Assembly (NCBI GenBank): GCA_963605745.1
Contig: CAVCWT010000010.1
Coordinates: forward strand, 1 to 64,000
Source of the DNA: CAG-791 sp963605745
GTDB lineage: Bacteria > Bacillota > Clostridia > Lachnospirales > Lachnospiraceae
Reading direction: 5' to 3'
Length of the DNA: 64,000 nt
The translations under genes were made by a program, and so were the position numbers. How positions within the stretch are numbered: the first letter of the stretch is position 1; each line of letters opens with the position of its first letter. Shown one piece after another: positions 25,602 through 34,533 of the stretch. The notes beneath the pieces were generated by a model. It saw only the letters and a list, made by a program, of their open reading frames with translations. It searched no databases and was not told where the DNA came from.

Positions 25602-27431
25602 CTATTGTCCTACATGCAGAATGTGTTCGCCTTCCAATGTGACCGCCGAGATGGTTTCATCAGCGACGCGGTAGATGACATCACATTTCTCAATGGTATT
25701 GAGGCGATGGGCGATGATGACCATGGTCTTCTTGCCGTGGAAGGAATTGATGGCTTCCATCAGTGCAGCCTCAGTATCGTTATCAAGTGCAGAGGTAGCC
25801 TCGTCAAAAACCAGAATCTCCGGATTATGATACAGAGCCCTGGCAATTCCGATGCGCTGCCGCTGTCCGCCGGAGAGGCGAACGCCGCGGTCGCCGACCT
25901 TGGTGTCGAGACCTTCGGGAAGAGAGCGGATGAATTCATCCAGCTGCGCTTCCTTCAGAACCTCCCAGATTCTCGTTTCGCTGACCTTGTCAGCATCGAT
26001 GCCGAAGGCGATGTTCTCGCGGATCGACTCGTCAATGAGGTAGATGCTCTGCGGAATGTAGCCGATCTGTGCCAGCCAGGAATCATAGTTCGAGAAAATA
26101 TCCGCACCGTCGCACAGAATTTGTCCACTCTGTGCATGGAGAAGTCCCAGGAGGATGTCAACGATGGTGGATTTACCGGCCCCGGAAGGACCCATGATGC
26201 CGACAGATTGTCCTTTTTGGACCGTCATATTGGCATGACGGAAGATGTAAGTATCACTGTCCGGATAATGGAAGGAGATGTCCTTGAGTTCAATCCGGTG
26301 CTCCAGATGCAGGGCGGGACCGGCAATCTGCGATTGTTTTGCCCGCATTTCGCCTTCGGTCTTGTTGGACTCGGTCAGATTGTCATACAGATAGTTCAGG
26401 CTGGGCTCCTCGTAAGCGGCCTGTGCCATGTAGGTGTTGATGCGGTTGGCACTGGGCAGGATCCGGACAGCAGCGATGGCAAAGGCCGTCAGCTGCGTCA
26501 GGAGTAAGGTGACATCTCCGCCCAGCAGCATGTAGATGGCAATAAAGCCCATGACACTGACCATGAAAACGGTCTCGATCATGAGGCGCGGCAGATTGTT
26601 GAATACCGCATAATCTGTGGCAACATCTGCACCGATCCTGCCACTCTCATAGTAGTTACGGATAAAGAAATCCTGCCGGTTCAGAACCTTTACGTCCTTG
26701 AGTCCGTAAATGGCCTGCAGTCTCCATTTGGCAATACGGGACTGAATCTTCTGGTTTCTGGAGCCGATGGAGTTCAGTCGGGGCTTGATACATTTGGTGC
26801 TGAACAAGGTGAGTGCCAGCAGGATAATGATGATAAAAAGCGTCATCTGCCAGTTGACGAACAAAAGGAAAATGCCCAGGAACAATGAGACAACAATCTC
26901 GGTGGACATCTGCAGAAGGCACAGAATCAGCGAGAAGGTCTGCGGAATATCACTGTCGGTAATTCGAAAGACCGTCGGGATATCTGCGCCCAGGTAGTCT
27001 TCATAGGGACGATTGAGAAAATCACGCATGACCCGGCTGATCATATCGTTGCGGGCATTCGTGATAAAATGATTCTGCTGCCTTGTTACCAGGAGCAGAA
27101 AGGCATTCTTGACAATATAGATGATCATGAGCAGCACCAGCATCGCAATGGTGAGGCGGAAGGTGGTGGTCAGGCCAAGGCCGTTTGCTGCGGCGCGAAG
27201 GAAGGGAATTTTATCCAGATAGCCTTCCAGCGTGTCCGGGGAAGTGATGGCCGTTACGATCGGAACGATCATGGAGACGCCAACGGTTTCCAGCAGTCCG
27301 CTGATCAGAATCAGGATGCCAAGGCCCAGACACTGACGCTTCTGGTGATGATCCAGTATATAGGACAGTTTGCGGAGCATGGACAGTTTGGCGGTCTCTG
27401 TGCTGGCTGTTTGTTTATTAAAGGAACTCAT
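25602..27431 (-). CDS. ABC exporter, PglK-like flippase (2 of 2)
   Basis: A 609-aa fused half-transporter, first gene of the minus-strand glycan operon. Six helices (~35-360) begin with LISGLLETVGVSMIVPIVTA; the coupling region FLNRPYEDYLG matches FMKRPYEYYLN of the paralogue at 14155. ATPase domain: GPSGAGKST, LSGGQRQRIGIARAL, ILVFDEATSALD, IIAHRLN, all intact. The ATG at 27431 is preferred because AGGAGA precedes it; an in-frame ATG 102 nt upstream would add 34 residues that do not resemble transporter sequence. Likely flips lipid-linked glycan made by the three transferases that follow. Confidence 0.82.
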   Translation of the reverse strand: MSSFNKQTASTETAKLSMLRKLSYILDHHQKRQCLGLGILILISGLLETVGVSMIVPIVTAITSPDTLEGYLDKIPFLRAAANGLGLTTTFRLTIAMLVLLMIIYIVKNAFLLLVTRQQNHFITNARNDMISRVMRDFLNRPYEDYLGADIPTVFRITDSDIPQTFSLILCLLQMSTEIVVSLFLGIFLLFVNWQMTLFIIIILLALTLFSTKCIKPRLNSIGSRNQKIQSRIAKWRLQAIYGLKDVKVLNRQDFFIRNYYESGRIGADVATDYAVFNNLPRLMIETVFMVSVMGFIAIYMLLGGDVTLLLTQLTAFAIAAVRILPSANRINTYMAQAAYEEPSLNYLYDNLTESNKTEGEMRAKQSQIAGPALHLEHRIELKDISFHYPDSDTYIFRHANMTVQKGQSVGIMGPSGAGKSTIVDILLGLLHAQSGQILCDGADIFSNYDSWLAQIGYIPQSIYLIDESIRENIAFGIDADKVSETRIWEVLKEAQLDEFIRSLPEGLDTKVGDRGVRLSGGQRQRIGIARALYHNPEILVFDEATSALDNDTEAALMEAINSFHGKKTMVIIAHRLNTIEKCDVIYRVADETISAVTLEGEHILHVGQ

Positions 27432-27509
27432 GTGGTTTGTTCTCCTGATGGAATGTGCTGCAGGCAGCCAATTCATAACTGTAAATCGATTTGTTCTGAA
27501 CAAAGATAG

Positions 27510-27538
27510 ATTATACCACATGAAATCATTCACATTGG
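27510..27538 (-). promoter_or_regulatory. Extended -10 promoter of the glycan operon
   Basis: On the minus strand TGGTATAAT (TG-N-TATAAT; -10 at 27510-27515). The -35 at 17 nt spacing (CCAATG) is weak, as is common with extended -10 promoters. It lies about 80 nt before the flippase ATG. Confidence 0.6.
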
Positions 27539-27700
27539 AGTCACAATTGCAGGTGGATTAAGTGATACAATGTTTATCTACGGCCAGAGCCCAAAGAGGC
27601 TCCCGGCCGGCCGCGTCGAAAATGCAGAGCATTTAAGATGCGGGTGTTGAACATGTGAAAATATGCACCGAATTTGATCAACAGACCAGGCGGGGTATAA

Positions 27701-29098
27701 ATGGGGACCATGAATCAAAGAGAAAGCGGTCAGAGAAACAGAAACGAAAATCGGCGCGAACAGGAACGTGACAGGAGTAGACAATCTTATGCCGAGGATG
27801 CGGAGCGCCGCAGAAAACAGCGGCAGGCAAGGCGTCGGAAAAGAGAGCGCGAGCTGCGAAGGCAAAAGAGAATTCTCGCTGCCGTGTGCTGCCTTGGAGC
27901 GGTTCTGGTGATCGCCCTGGCGGCAGCAGGAATTCGCTGGCTTCGCAGCGGAAAGGATGCAGGATCCGGTAAGACGCAAACGCAAACGGCTGCAGAGGAG
28001 ACCTTAGAAGGCAACAAAACGGCAGCAGGGGAATTGGACTCGAACGAAGATTCTGCAAAAGATGCAGATTCCGAAGACTCCGGAGAGAACACCTCCGGGA
28101 CGAGCGCCTATTGCTCTTTCGCGGAAACGTCAAATACGGTGCAGCTGAAGGACAGCCTGACCGATATCTCCATCTACGATGCCCAAAGGGGAATTACCAG
28201 TACGTCATCGAGCGTATCGGATTCGGAAGGTACAGCTGGGCAGAGCAGTGAATCCTCCGAGGAAGGAGATTCCTCCGAGGAAGAGGCGAGCGATACGAGT
28301 AAGGAAGAGGCAGCTAAGGCAGCTGATTATGTGGACAGCCAGTATGCCATTCTGGTGAATGCCACAACCGGCGAAATTCTGGCAGAGCGGCGCGCTTTTG
28401 AGAGGATGGTTCCGGCGTCCATGACGAAGGTGATGACACTGCTGGTTGCCGTGGAGGCCATGGAGAATCCGGAGGAAAACCTCAAGGACACGGTAACCAT
28501 TACCCAGGAAATCTGTGATGAGTCCTATCTGTCCGGCTCCAGCTTTGTTGGCTATGGGGTGGGCGATACGGCGACAGTAGAGGATCTTTTGTACGGAGCA
28601 ATTCTTCCCTCCGGTGCAGATGCTGCCATGGCGCTGGCAGAATACACCGCAGGCTCTCAGGAGGCATTTGCCGAGCTGATGAATCAGAAGGCAGAGGAGC
28701 TCGGAATCGCACAGACGACACATTTTACGAACTGCGTCGGTCTGTACAACGAGGATCATTACAGTACGGTATATGATATGTGCATCATCATGAAGGCGGC
28801 GGTTGACAATGAGCTGTGCAAAAAGATTCTGTCTGCTCATACCTGGACAACCGGAGCACTGAAGGACAATCCAAACGGCACGGAGATCTCCAACTGGTTC
28901 CTTCGCAGAATCGAGGACCATGATACGGCCGGCACCGTTCTATGCGGCAAGACCGGCTTTGTCAATGAGTCCGGCAACTGTGCAGTCAGCTATGAAGAGG
29001 GGAATGACGGAAATGACTATATTGTCTGCACAGGACTGACCTATAATCTCTGGCGCTGCATTTATGATCATGTAGCGCTGTATAAGGAGTACACATAA
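27701..29098 (+). CDS. D-alanyl-D-alanine carboxypeptidase (peptidase S11) with charged N-terminal tail
   Basis: A 465-aa membrane-anchored penicillin-binding protein of the S11 family. The first ~55 residues are extremely basic (RRRKRERELRRQKR) and cytoplasmic, followed by one helix (~56-78), a ~120-residue Ser/Glu/Asp-rich linker and the catalytic domain: Ser and Lys of ASMTKVM, KTGF, and SGAD where most family members have SGN. It trims the terminal D-Ala from peptidoglycan stem peptides. The usual C-terminal beta-sandwich domain is absent; the anchor is at the N-terminus instead. The start at 27701 has GGCGGGG at 7 nt; an ATG at 27710 is possible. Confidence 0.85.
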   Translation: MGTMNQRESGQRNRNENRREQERDRSRQSYAEDAERRRKQRQARRRKRERELRRQKRILAAVCCLGAVLVIALAAAGIRWLRSGKDAGSGKTQTQTAAEETLEGNKTAAGELDSNEDSAKDADSEDSGENTSGTSAYCSFAETSNTVQLKDSLTDISIYDAQRGITSTSSSVSDSEGTAGQSSESSEEGDSSEEEASDTSKEEAAKAADYVDSQYAILVNATTGEILAERRAFERMVPASMTKVMTLLVAVEAMENPEENLKDTVTITQEICDESYLSGSSFVGYGVGDTATVEDLLYGAILPSGADAAMALAEYTAGSQEAFAELMNQKAEELGIAQTTHFTNCVGLYNEDHYSTVYDMCIIMKAAVDNELCKKILSAHTWTTGALKDNPNGTEISNWFLRRIEDHDTAGTVLCGKTGFVNESGNCAVSYEEGNDGNDYIVCTGLTYNLWRCIYDHVALYKEYT

Positions 29099-29198
29099 GC
29101 CTCTTTCAAGGAAACGCGGATGGATCTTTGTGTTTCCTTGCAAACGGATGATCCGTGAGAGTAAAGAAGGCTAAGACACGAAGGAAAGGAAATTCAAT

Positions 29199-29678
29199 AT
29201 GGAAAAAATCGCAAGCTTTACCGTAAATCACCTGACGCTGGAGCCTGGAATTTATGTTTCCCGCAAGGATCATTTCGCAGATACGACGATCACAACCTTT
29301 GACCTGCGAATGACAGCGCCGAACCGGGAGCCGGTGATGAACACGGCAGAACTGCACACCATTGAGCATCTGGGGGCAACCTACCTTCGCAATGATGCGA
29401 ACTGGAAGGACCGGGTCGTTTATTTTGGTCCGATGGGATGCCGGACCGGCTGCTATGTCCTGCTGGAAGGGGATCTGACATCGGAGAATATCGTGCCTCT
29501 GATCACCGGGATGTTCGAGTTCATCCGGGACTATGAGGGAGAGATTCCGGGCGCTGCGGCAAGAGACTGCGGGAACTATCTGGATCAGAACCTTGGAATG
29601 GCAAAATGGCTGGCAGCACGCTATCTGGATCGCACGCTGTATGGCATTACAAAAGATCATCTGGTGTATCCGGAGTGA
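29199..29678 (+). CDS. luxS: S-ribosylhomocysteine lyase (autoinducer-2 synthase)
   Basis: A 159-aa LuxS of normal length. Metal ligands His53 and His57 (HTIEHLG) and Cys124 (ARDCGNY) are present, with the second catalytic Cys85 in GCRTGCY. It splits S-ribosylhomocysteine into homocysteine and DPD, the precursor of AI-2, as part of methyl-cycle recycling. ACGAAGGAAAGGAAAT precedes the ATG. It is monocistronic here; no pfs gene is adjacent. Confidence 0.97.
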   Translation: MEKIASFTVNHLTLEPGIYVSRKDHFADTTITTFDLRMTAPNREPVMNTAELHTIEHLGATYLRNDANWKDRVVYFGPMGCRTGCYVLLEGDLTSENIVPLITGMFEFIRDYEGEIPGAAARDCGNYLDQNLGMAKWLAARYLDRTLYGITKDHLVYPE

Positions 29679-29761
29679 AGATTGCCTGATTTCTTCTGGA
29701 AACCGGTTTGTGCAAAATGCAAAAAGAGAAAAAAAAGACACCAAATGCATTATTATTGATG

Positions 29762-29790
29762 GTGACGAATGGCAAACGGGAACCTATAAT
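29762..29790 (+). promoter_or_regulatory. Promoter of the second isomerase gene
   Basis: TATAAT (29785-29790) is a perfect -10; at 17 nt upstream is GTGACG, a weak -35. This lies 100 nt before the ATG at 29890. Confidence 0.5.
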
Positions 29791-29889
29791 TAGATTGTTA
29801 TCCATCATAAATCCGGCTGCAGGAAGCTGGTTTATGCGGAAATTCAGCAAACGCTGAACAATACACTATATCGTTTTTGGAGGGTTGGT

Positions 29890-31389
29890 ATGAACAATAT
29901 TCCGGTAATTAAACTTGGTATTGTTGCTGTGTCGCGTGACTGCTTCCCTGCATCCCTTGCAGAGAATCGCAGAAAAGCTCTGGTAGAGGCTTATGCGAGC
30001 AAGTACAATGCCGCAGACATTTACGAATGTCCGATCACGATCATCGAGAGCGAGATCGACATGGTAAATGCCCTGGAAGACATCAAGAAGAACGACTGCA
30101 ATGCCCTGTGCGTATATCTCGGAAATTTCGGACCTGAGATTTCGGAGACTCTTCTGGCTAAACATTTTGACGGCCCGAAGATGCTCTGCGCAGCAGCAGA
30201 GGAGTCTCAGAATGATCTGATTGACGGACGCGGCGATGCCTATTGCGGCGTTCTGAATGCATCCTACAATCTGGCTCTTCGCAACACCAAGTGCTACATC
30301 CCTGAGTACCCGGTCGGCAATGCCGAGGAGTGCGCAGACATGATTCATGATTTCCTTCCGGTTGCAAGAGTTGCCTATGGCCTTGCGAACCTGAAGATCA
30401 TTACCTTTGGACCTCGTCCGTCCAATTTCCTGGCATGTAATGCTCCGATCAAGCAGCTGTACAACCTGGACATTGAGATCGAGGAAGAGTCCGAACTGGA
30501 TCTGTATGAAGCGTATCTTAAGCACGAAGGAGACGAGAGAATTGCGGCAACCGCTGCAGACATGGCACAGGAGATGGGCTATGAGGCCGGCAAGGAGCCG
30601 GAGATGCTCTCCAAGCTCGCACAGTACGAGCTGACACTCCTTGACTGGGCTGAGGAGCACAAGGGCTATCGCAAGTATGTTGCCATGACCACCAAGTGCT
30701 GGCCGGCATTCCAGGATATGTTCAAGTTCGTTCCCTGCTACGTCAACAGCCGCATGATGCGCAAGGGCATCCCGGTTTCCTGCGAGGTAGATATTTACGG
30801 AACGCTGTCTGAGTACATCGGACTGTGCATTTCCGGCGAAGAGGTTACGCTGCTGGATATCAATAACTCTGTTCCGCATGACATGTATGAAGAGTCCATC
30901 AAGGGACAGTTTGATTACAAGTTTACCGATACCTTCATGGGCTTCCACTGCGGCAACACCTGCTCGAGCAAGCTGGTTAACCCGCACCTGTCCTTCCAGA
31001 GAATCATGGCAAGAACCCACCCGCAGGATTGGTGCGACGGAACCATCGAGGGCGATATCGCTCCTTCGAAGATCACCTTCTACCGTCTGCAGTCCACATC
31101 GGACAACGTGCTCCGCGCATATGCAGCAGAAGGTGAGGTACTGCCGGTTGCAACACGCTCCTTCGGCGGCATCGGTGTATTCGCCATCAAGGAAATGGGA
31201 CGATTCTATCGCTATTGCCTGATCAGCAAGAACTATCCTCACCATGGCGCCGTGATGTTCGGCCACTACGGCAAGAGCCTGTATGAGGCACTCAAGTACA
31301 TCGGTGTGGATCCGTCCGAAATCGGCTACAACCAGCCGGAAGGCGTTCTGTATCCGGACGAGAATCCCTTCTCCAAGCCGTTTGCCTGA
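29890..31389 (+). CDS. L-fucose/L-arabinose isomerase family protein, standalone
   Basis: A 499-aa protein of the FucI/AraA superfamily, distant from the one at 8424. Features: N-terminal VIKLGIVAVSRDCFPASLA, NALCVYLGNFGPEISE, KIITFGPRPSNF, CWPAFQDMFKFVPCYVNSRM, EVDIYGTLSEYIGL with acidic metal ligands, FHCGNTCSS, and AVMFGHYGKSLYEALKYIG. AAGGAGGG-like GGAGGG precedes the ATG. No kinase or aldolase lies next to it, so its substrate is unknown; it may serve the rhaB-rhaD pathway, fucose or an arabinose. It is monocistronic with its own promoter and a hairpin after it. Confidence 0.75.
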   Translation: MNNIPVIKLGIVAVSRDCFPASLAENRRKALVEAYASKYNAADIYECPITIIESEIDMVNALEDIKKNDCNALCVYLGNFGPEISETLLAKHFDGPKMLCAAAEESQNDLIDGRGDAYCGVLNASYNLALRNTKCYIPEYPVGNAEECADMIHDFLPVARVAYGLANLKIITFGPRPSNFLACNAPIKQLYNLDIEIEEESELDLYEAYLKHEGDERIAATAADMAQEMGYEAGKEPEMLSKLAQYELTLLDWAEEHKGYRKYVAMTTKCWPAFQDMFKFVPCYVNSRMMRKGIPVSCEVDIYGTLSEYIGLCISGEEVTLLDINNSVPHDMYEESIKGQFDYKFTDTFMGFHCGNTCSSKLVNPHLSFQRIMARTHPQDWCDGTIEGDIAPSKITFYRLQSTSDNVLRAYAAEGEVLPVATRSFGGIGVFAIKEMGRFYRYCLISKNYPHHGAVMFGHYGKSLYEALKYIGVDPSEIGYNQPEGVLYPDENPFSKPFA

Positions 31390-31493
31390 AGAAAGGAAAA
31401 ATAACGGCCGTGCCGTAGCCGCATGCTAATAAGCGGAAATGAATCAAGATGAAAGAAGCTGTTCCGGCCTGTGGTATGTCGGAGCAGAGACAG

Positions 31494-31530
31494 GATGCCC
31501 CGACACTTCATTTAGAGGTGCCGGGGCATC
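31494..31530 (+). terminator. Hairpin after the isomerase gene, probable terminator
   Basis: GATGCCCCGACAC (31494-31506) pairs with GGTGCCGGGGCATC (31517-31530) apart from one bulge. The following GCTGTGTCAT is not a clean T-run, so termination is likely but not certain. Confidence 0.55.
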
Positions 31531-31683
31531 GCTGTGTCATGCGGATGGATACAGGGTTTATTGGAGGTCGTTTTTGGACAAATGCTGTACGAATGGGCGA
31601 GGTGTGAGATAATGGCTGCCTGGGAAACAGTTATGAAGGATGAACCTTTTGCCTTTGACAGGTAAGATGGAAGAGGAGAGAAC

Positions 31684-32562
31684 ATGTCAGATTATATGAT
31701 CCGCGGCATTGCTGCGAATAATGAGATACGTTGTTTTGCCGTGACAGGGCGAGATCTTGTTGAAAAGGCGAGAACATCCCATGGCACCAGCCCGGTGGCA
31801 ACGGCTGCACTCGGACGAACGATGATGGGAGCCCTGATGATGAGTGATATGCTCAAAAACGAGGACGACCTTCTGACGATTCGCTTCGACGGAGACGGTC
31901 CACTGGGCTCCATCGTGGTGACAGGAGACCGCCATGGGAATGTAAAGGGTTATGTTCAGCATCCGCTGGTTATGCTGCCCCTGAAGGCGGACGGACATCT
32001 GGATGTGGGCGGAGCTGTCGGCAAGGGAATGCTGACGGTGATCCGTGATCTGGACATGAAGAATTCTTATAACGGACAGATTGCCATCCATTCCGGTGAA
32101 ATTGCAGACGATCTCACCCATTATTTTGCAGAGTCGGAACAGATTCCTTCCTCCGTGGGTCTGGGGGTTCTGGTGGACACCGATTATACCGTAAAAAAGG
32201 CAGGTGGGTTCCTCATCCAGCTGATGCCGTTCGCATCGGAGGAAACGATCAGCAGACTGGAGAAGAACCTGAATGGAATTCCCTATGTGACAGACATGAT
32301 GGAGGCCGGTCTGACACCGGAGACCATGCTGGAGAAGGTGCTGGAAGGATTCGATGATCTGCGGATTACGGATAGGTCCCAGGTGCAGTTCCACTGCAAC
32401 TGCTCCAGAGACCGCGTCCGCAGAGCCCTGTCACTGATCGGCCGGGAGGAGCTGACCTCGATGATCGAGGAGGCACATCCGGTAGAGCTGTCCTGTCAAT
32501 TCTGCGGGCGCAAATATGAATTTGCTCCAAAGGAGCTGGCAGAGATCCTGGCAGAAGGATAA
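31684..32562 (+). CDS. hslO: Redox-regulated chaperone Hsp33
   Basis: A 292-aa cytoplasmic holdase. The zinc switch is intact: HCNCS and, 34 residues on, CQFCGRKY, giving the four Cys of the CxC...CxxC motif at the C-terminus. The core has GALMMSDMLKNEDDLLTIRF, GDGPLGSIVVTGD and the IRDLDMKNSYNGQ and SEQIPSSVGLGVLVD segments usual for the family. Oxidation forms disulfides, releases zinc and activates binding of unfolding proteins. AAGAGGAGAGAAC precedes the ATG. It lies 77 nt before the ABC exporter genes, but these probably form a separate unit. Confidence 0.97.
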   Translation: MSDYMIRGIAANNEIRCFAVTGRDLVEKARTSHGTSPVATAALGRTMMGALMMSDMLKNEDDLLTIRFDGDGPLGSIVVTGDRHGNVKGYVQHPLVMLPLKADGHLDVGGAVGKGMLTVIRDLDMKNSYNGQIAIHSGEIADDLTHYFAESEQIPSSVGLGVLVDTDYTVKKAGGFLIQLMPFASEETISRLEKNLNGIPYVTDMMEAGLTPETMLEKVLEGFDDLRITDRSQVQFHCNCSRDRVRRALSLIGREELTSMIEEAHPVELSCQFCGRKYEFAPKELAEILAEG

Positions 32563-32639
32563 CTGCGGGCCGCGTCGGATGTGAATTACAGCATAGGATG
32601 TGGTAGGATAACCGAGTTATTACAGAAAGGAATCGGCTT

Positions 32640-34361
32640 ATGAAATCACTTCTCAAATATCTGAAGGACTACCGGAAGGAAACCATTCTGGCACCTTTGT
32701 TCAAGCTCCTGGAGGCTTCCTTTGAGCTGATTGTTCCGCTGGTTATGGCGGCGATCATCGATACCGGCATCGGCAGTCAGGATAAACCCTATATTATCCG
32801 GATGTGCGGCGTACTGGTTCTGCTGGCGGCGGTCGGCCTGACCTGCGCCATTACGGCGCAGTGGTTTGCAGCAAAGGCGGCGACCGGGTTCTCCGCCAAG
32901 GTGCGTCATGCGCTCTTTGCGCATATTCAGGAGCTCTCCTATTCACAGATGGACCTCTTTGGAACGGATACACTGATCACCCGCATGACCAGTGACGTGA
33001 ATCAGGTGCAGAACGGCGTCAATCTGGTGCTGCGTCTGTTCCTGCGCTCTCCGTTCATCGTATTCGGTGCCATGATTATGGCCTTTACGGTTGATGTGAA
33101 GGCGGCATTGATTTTCGTGGTGACAATTCCGGCGCTGTCGGTCGTTGTATTTGGCATTATGTTGTGGACAATGCCGTTGTATCGCAAGGTGCAGGGTCAT
33201 CTGGACAGGATTATGACAGGAACCCGTGAGAATCTGACTGGTGTTCGTGTCATTCGCGCCTTCGGCAGGGAAGAGAGCGAGATCCAGAGCTTTCGAGACA
33301 ACAACGATGCACTGAATCACATGCAGCAGTATGTGGGGCGCATTTCGGGGCTGATGAATCCTGTGACCTACATCATCGTCAATCTGGCCACGGTGTACCT
33401 GATCTATACGGGTGCGGTTCGCGTGGACATCGGGGTCCTGACGCAGGGGCAGGTTGTGGCACTGTTGAACTACATGTCGCAGATTTTAGTTGAGCTGATC
33501 AAGCTGGCCAATCTGATCATTCAGGTGACTAAGGCGGTTGCCTGCGGAGATCGCATCGAGGACATTCTGAAGGTGGAGCCGGACATGGCAGACGGAACGC
33601 TTGGGGCATCGAGTGTCTCTGACGGTGACGTTGCCGTGGAGTTTAAGGATGTCTCCTTGACCTACGAGGAAGGCGCAGGGGAAGCTCTGGAGCACATTTC
33701 CTTCCGGGCGATGAAGGGACAGACCATCGGTATCATCGGCGGCACCGGCAGCGGCAAGTCCTCACTGGTAAATCTGATCCCGCGTTTTTATGATGCCACG
33801 CAGGGCGAGGTGCTGGTTGGCGGCCATAACGTGAAGGACTATCAGCAGGAACAGCTGCGCAGCCGTATCGGCATGGTGCTGCAGAAGGCGGTGCTGTTCA
33901 AGGGAACCATTGCCCAGAACCTCTTCTGGGGCAAAAAAGACGCATCCCCGGCCGAGATGGACGAAGCTCTGCGCATTTCGCAGGCCAAGGAATATGTGGA
34001 TTTAAAACCCGGCAAGACTGGATTCGAACTCGAGCAGAACGGCCGGAACCTCTCCGGCGGACAAAGACAGCGCATGACCATCGCAAGGGCGCTGATCCGC
34101 AAGCCGGATATCCTGATCATGGACGATTCGGCATCGGCGCTGGATTTTGCAACGGATGCTAAACTCCGGATGGCAATCCGGGAGATGTCCAGTACGCTGA
34201 CAACCTTCATCGTATCGCAGCGTGCAGCCTCTGTGCAGTATGCCGATCAGATCCTTGTTATGGATGACGGGAAACTTGTCGGAATCGGAACGCACGAGCA
34301 GCTGCTGGCAGACAATAAGATTTATCAGGAGATTTATTATTCTCAATTTCCTCCCGTTTAG
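32640..34361 (+). CDS. Heterodimeric ABC exporter, subunit with degenerate ATPase site
   Basis: A 573-aa fused half-transporter: six helices (~15-310) and an ATPase domain (~335-570). Walker A is GGTGSGKSS and the signature LSGGQRQRMTIARAL, but the residue after Walker B is Asp instead of Glu (ILIMDDSASALD) and the switch His is Gln (FIVSQRAA). Such a subunit cannot hydrolyse ATP efficiently and pairs with a normal partner, as in TM287/288 or BmrCD. The partner follows at 34534. Likely a drug or peptide exporter. AGAAAGGAATCGGCTT precedes the ATG. Its TAG stop lies within a remnant of a MITE terminal repeat. Confidence 0.9.
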   Translation: MKSLLKYLKDYRKETILAPLFKLLEASFELIVPLVMAAIIDTGIGSQDKPYIIRMCGVLVLLAAVGLTCAITAQWFAAKAATGFSAKVRHALFAHIQELSYSQMDLFGTDTLITRMTSDVNQVQNGVNLVLRLFLRSPFIVFGAMIMAFTVDVKAALIFVVTIPALSVVVFGIMLWTMPLYRKVQGHLDRIMTGTRENLTGVRVIRAFGREESEIQSFRDNNDALNHMQQYVGRISGLMNPVTYIIVNLATVYLIYTGAVRVDIGVLTQGQVVALLNYMSQILVELIKLANLIIQVTKAVACGDRIEDILKVEPDMADGTLGASSVSDGDVAVEFKDVSLTYEEGAGEALEHISFRAMKGQTIGIIGGTGSGKSSLVNLIPRFYDATQGEVLVGGHNVKDYQQEQLRSRIGMVLQKAVLFKGTIAQNLFWGKKDASPAEMDEALRISQAKEYVDLKPGKTGFELEQNGRNLSGGQRQRMTIARALIRKPDILIMDDSASALDFATDAKLRMAIREMSSTLTTFIVSQRAASVQYADQILVMDDGKLVGIGTHEQLLADNKIYQEIYYSQFPPV

Positions 34362-34432
34362 TACCTGTCAATTTCAACATGAATCGGCCGCTTTGCGGAC
34401 AGATTCATGATTGAAAACAGCGGGCGCTCAGG
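34356..34432 (-). repeat. MITE relic that supplies a stop codon
   Basis: GTTTAGTACCTG plus ATTTCAACATGAATCGGCCGC matches copy C on this strand; it continues through AGATTCATGATTGAAA and degrades at GCGGGCGCTCAGGTG. The TTTAG of the terminal repeat provides the TAG stop (34359-34361) of the preceding ABC gene. It fills most of the 172 nt between the two ABC genes. Confidence 0.7.
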
Positions 34433-34533
34433 TGACAAAGTCACCCTGACCGTCCGAAACGAGAAAGAAGCGAAGCGCTTTCGAGTGCCGGATGCAAAAC
34501 GGAATGAATATGGACTCTTAAGAGGAATCAACA

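Noticed and set aside
29099..29198. SAM/SAH-type riboswitch before luxS
   Set aside because: Only an 8-9-bp stem (AAGGAAAC/GTTTCCTT) is seen; no conserved riboswitch core could be found in the 100 nt.
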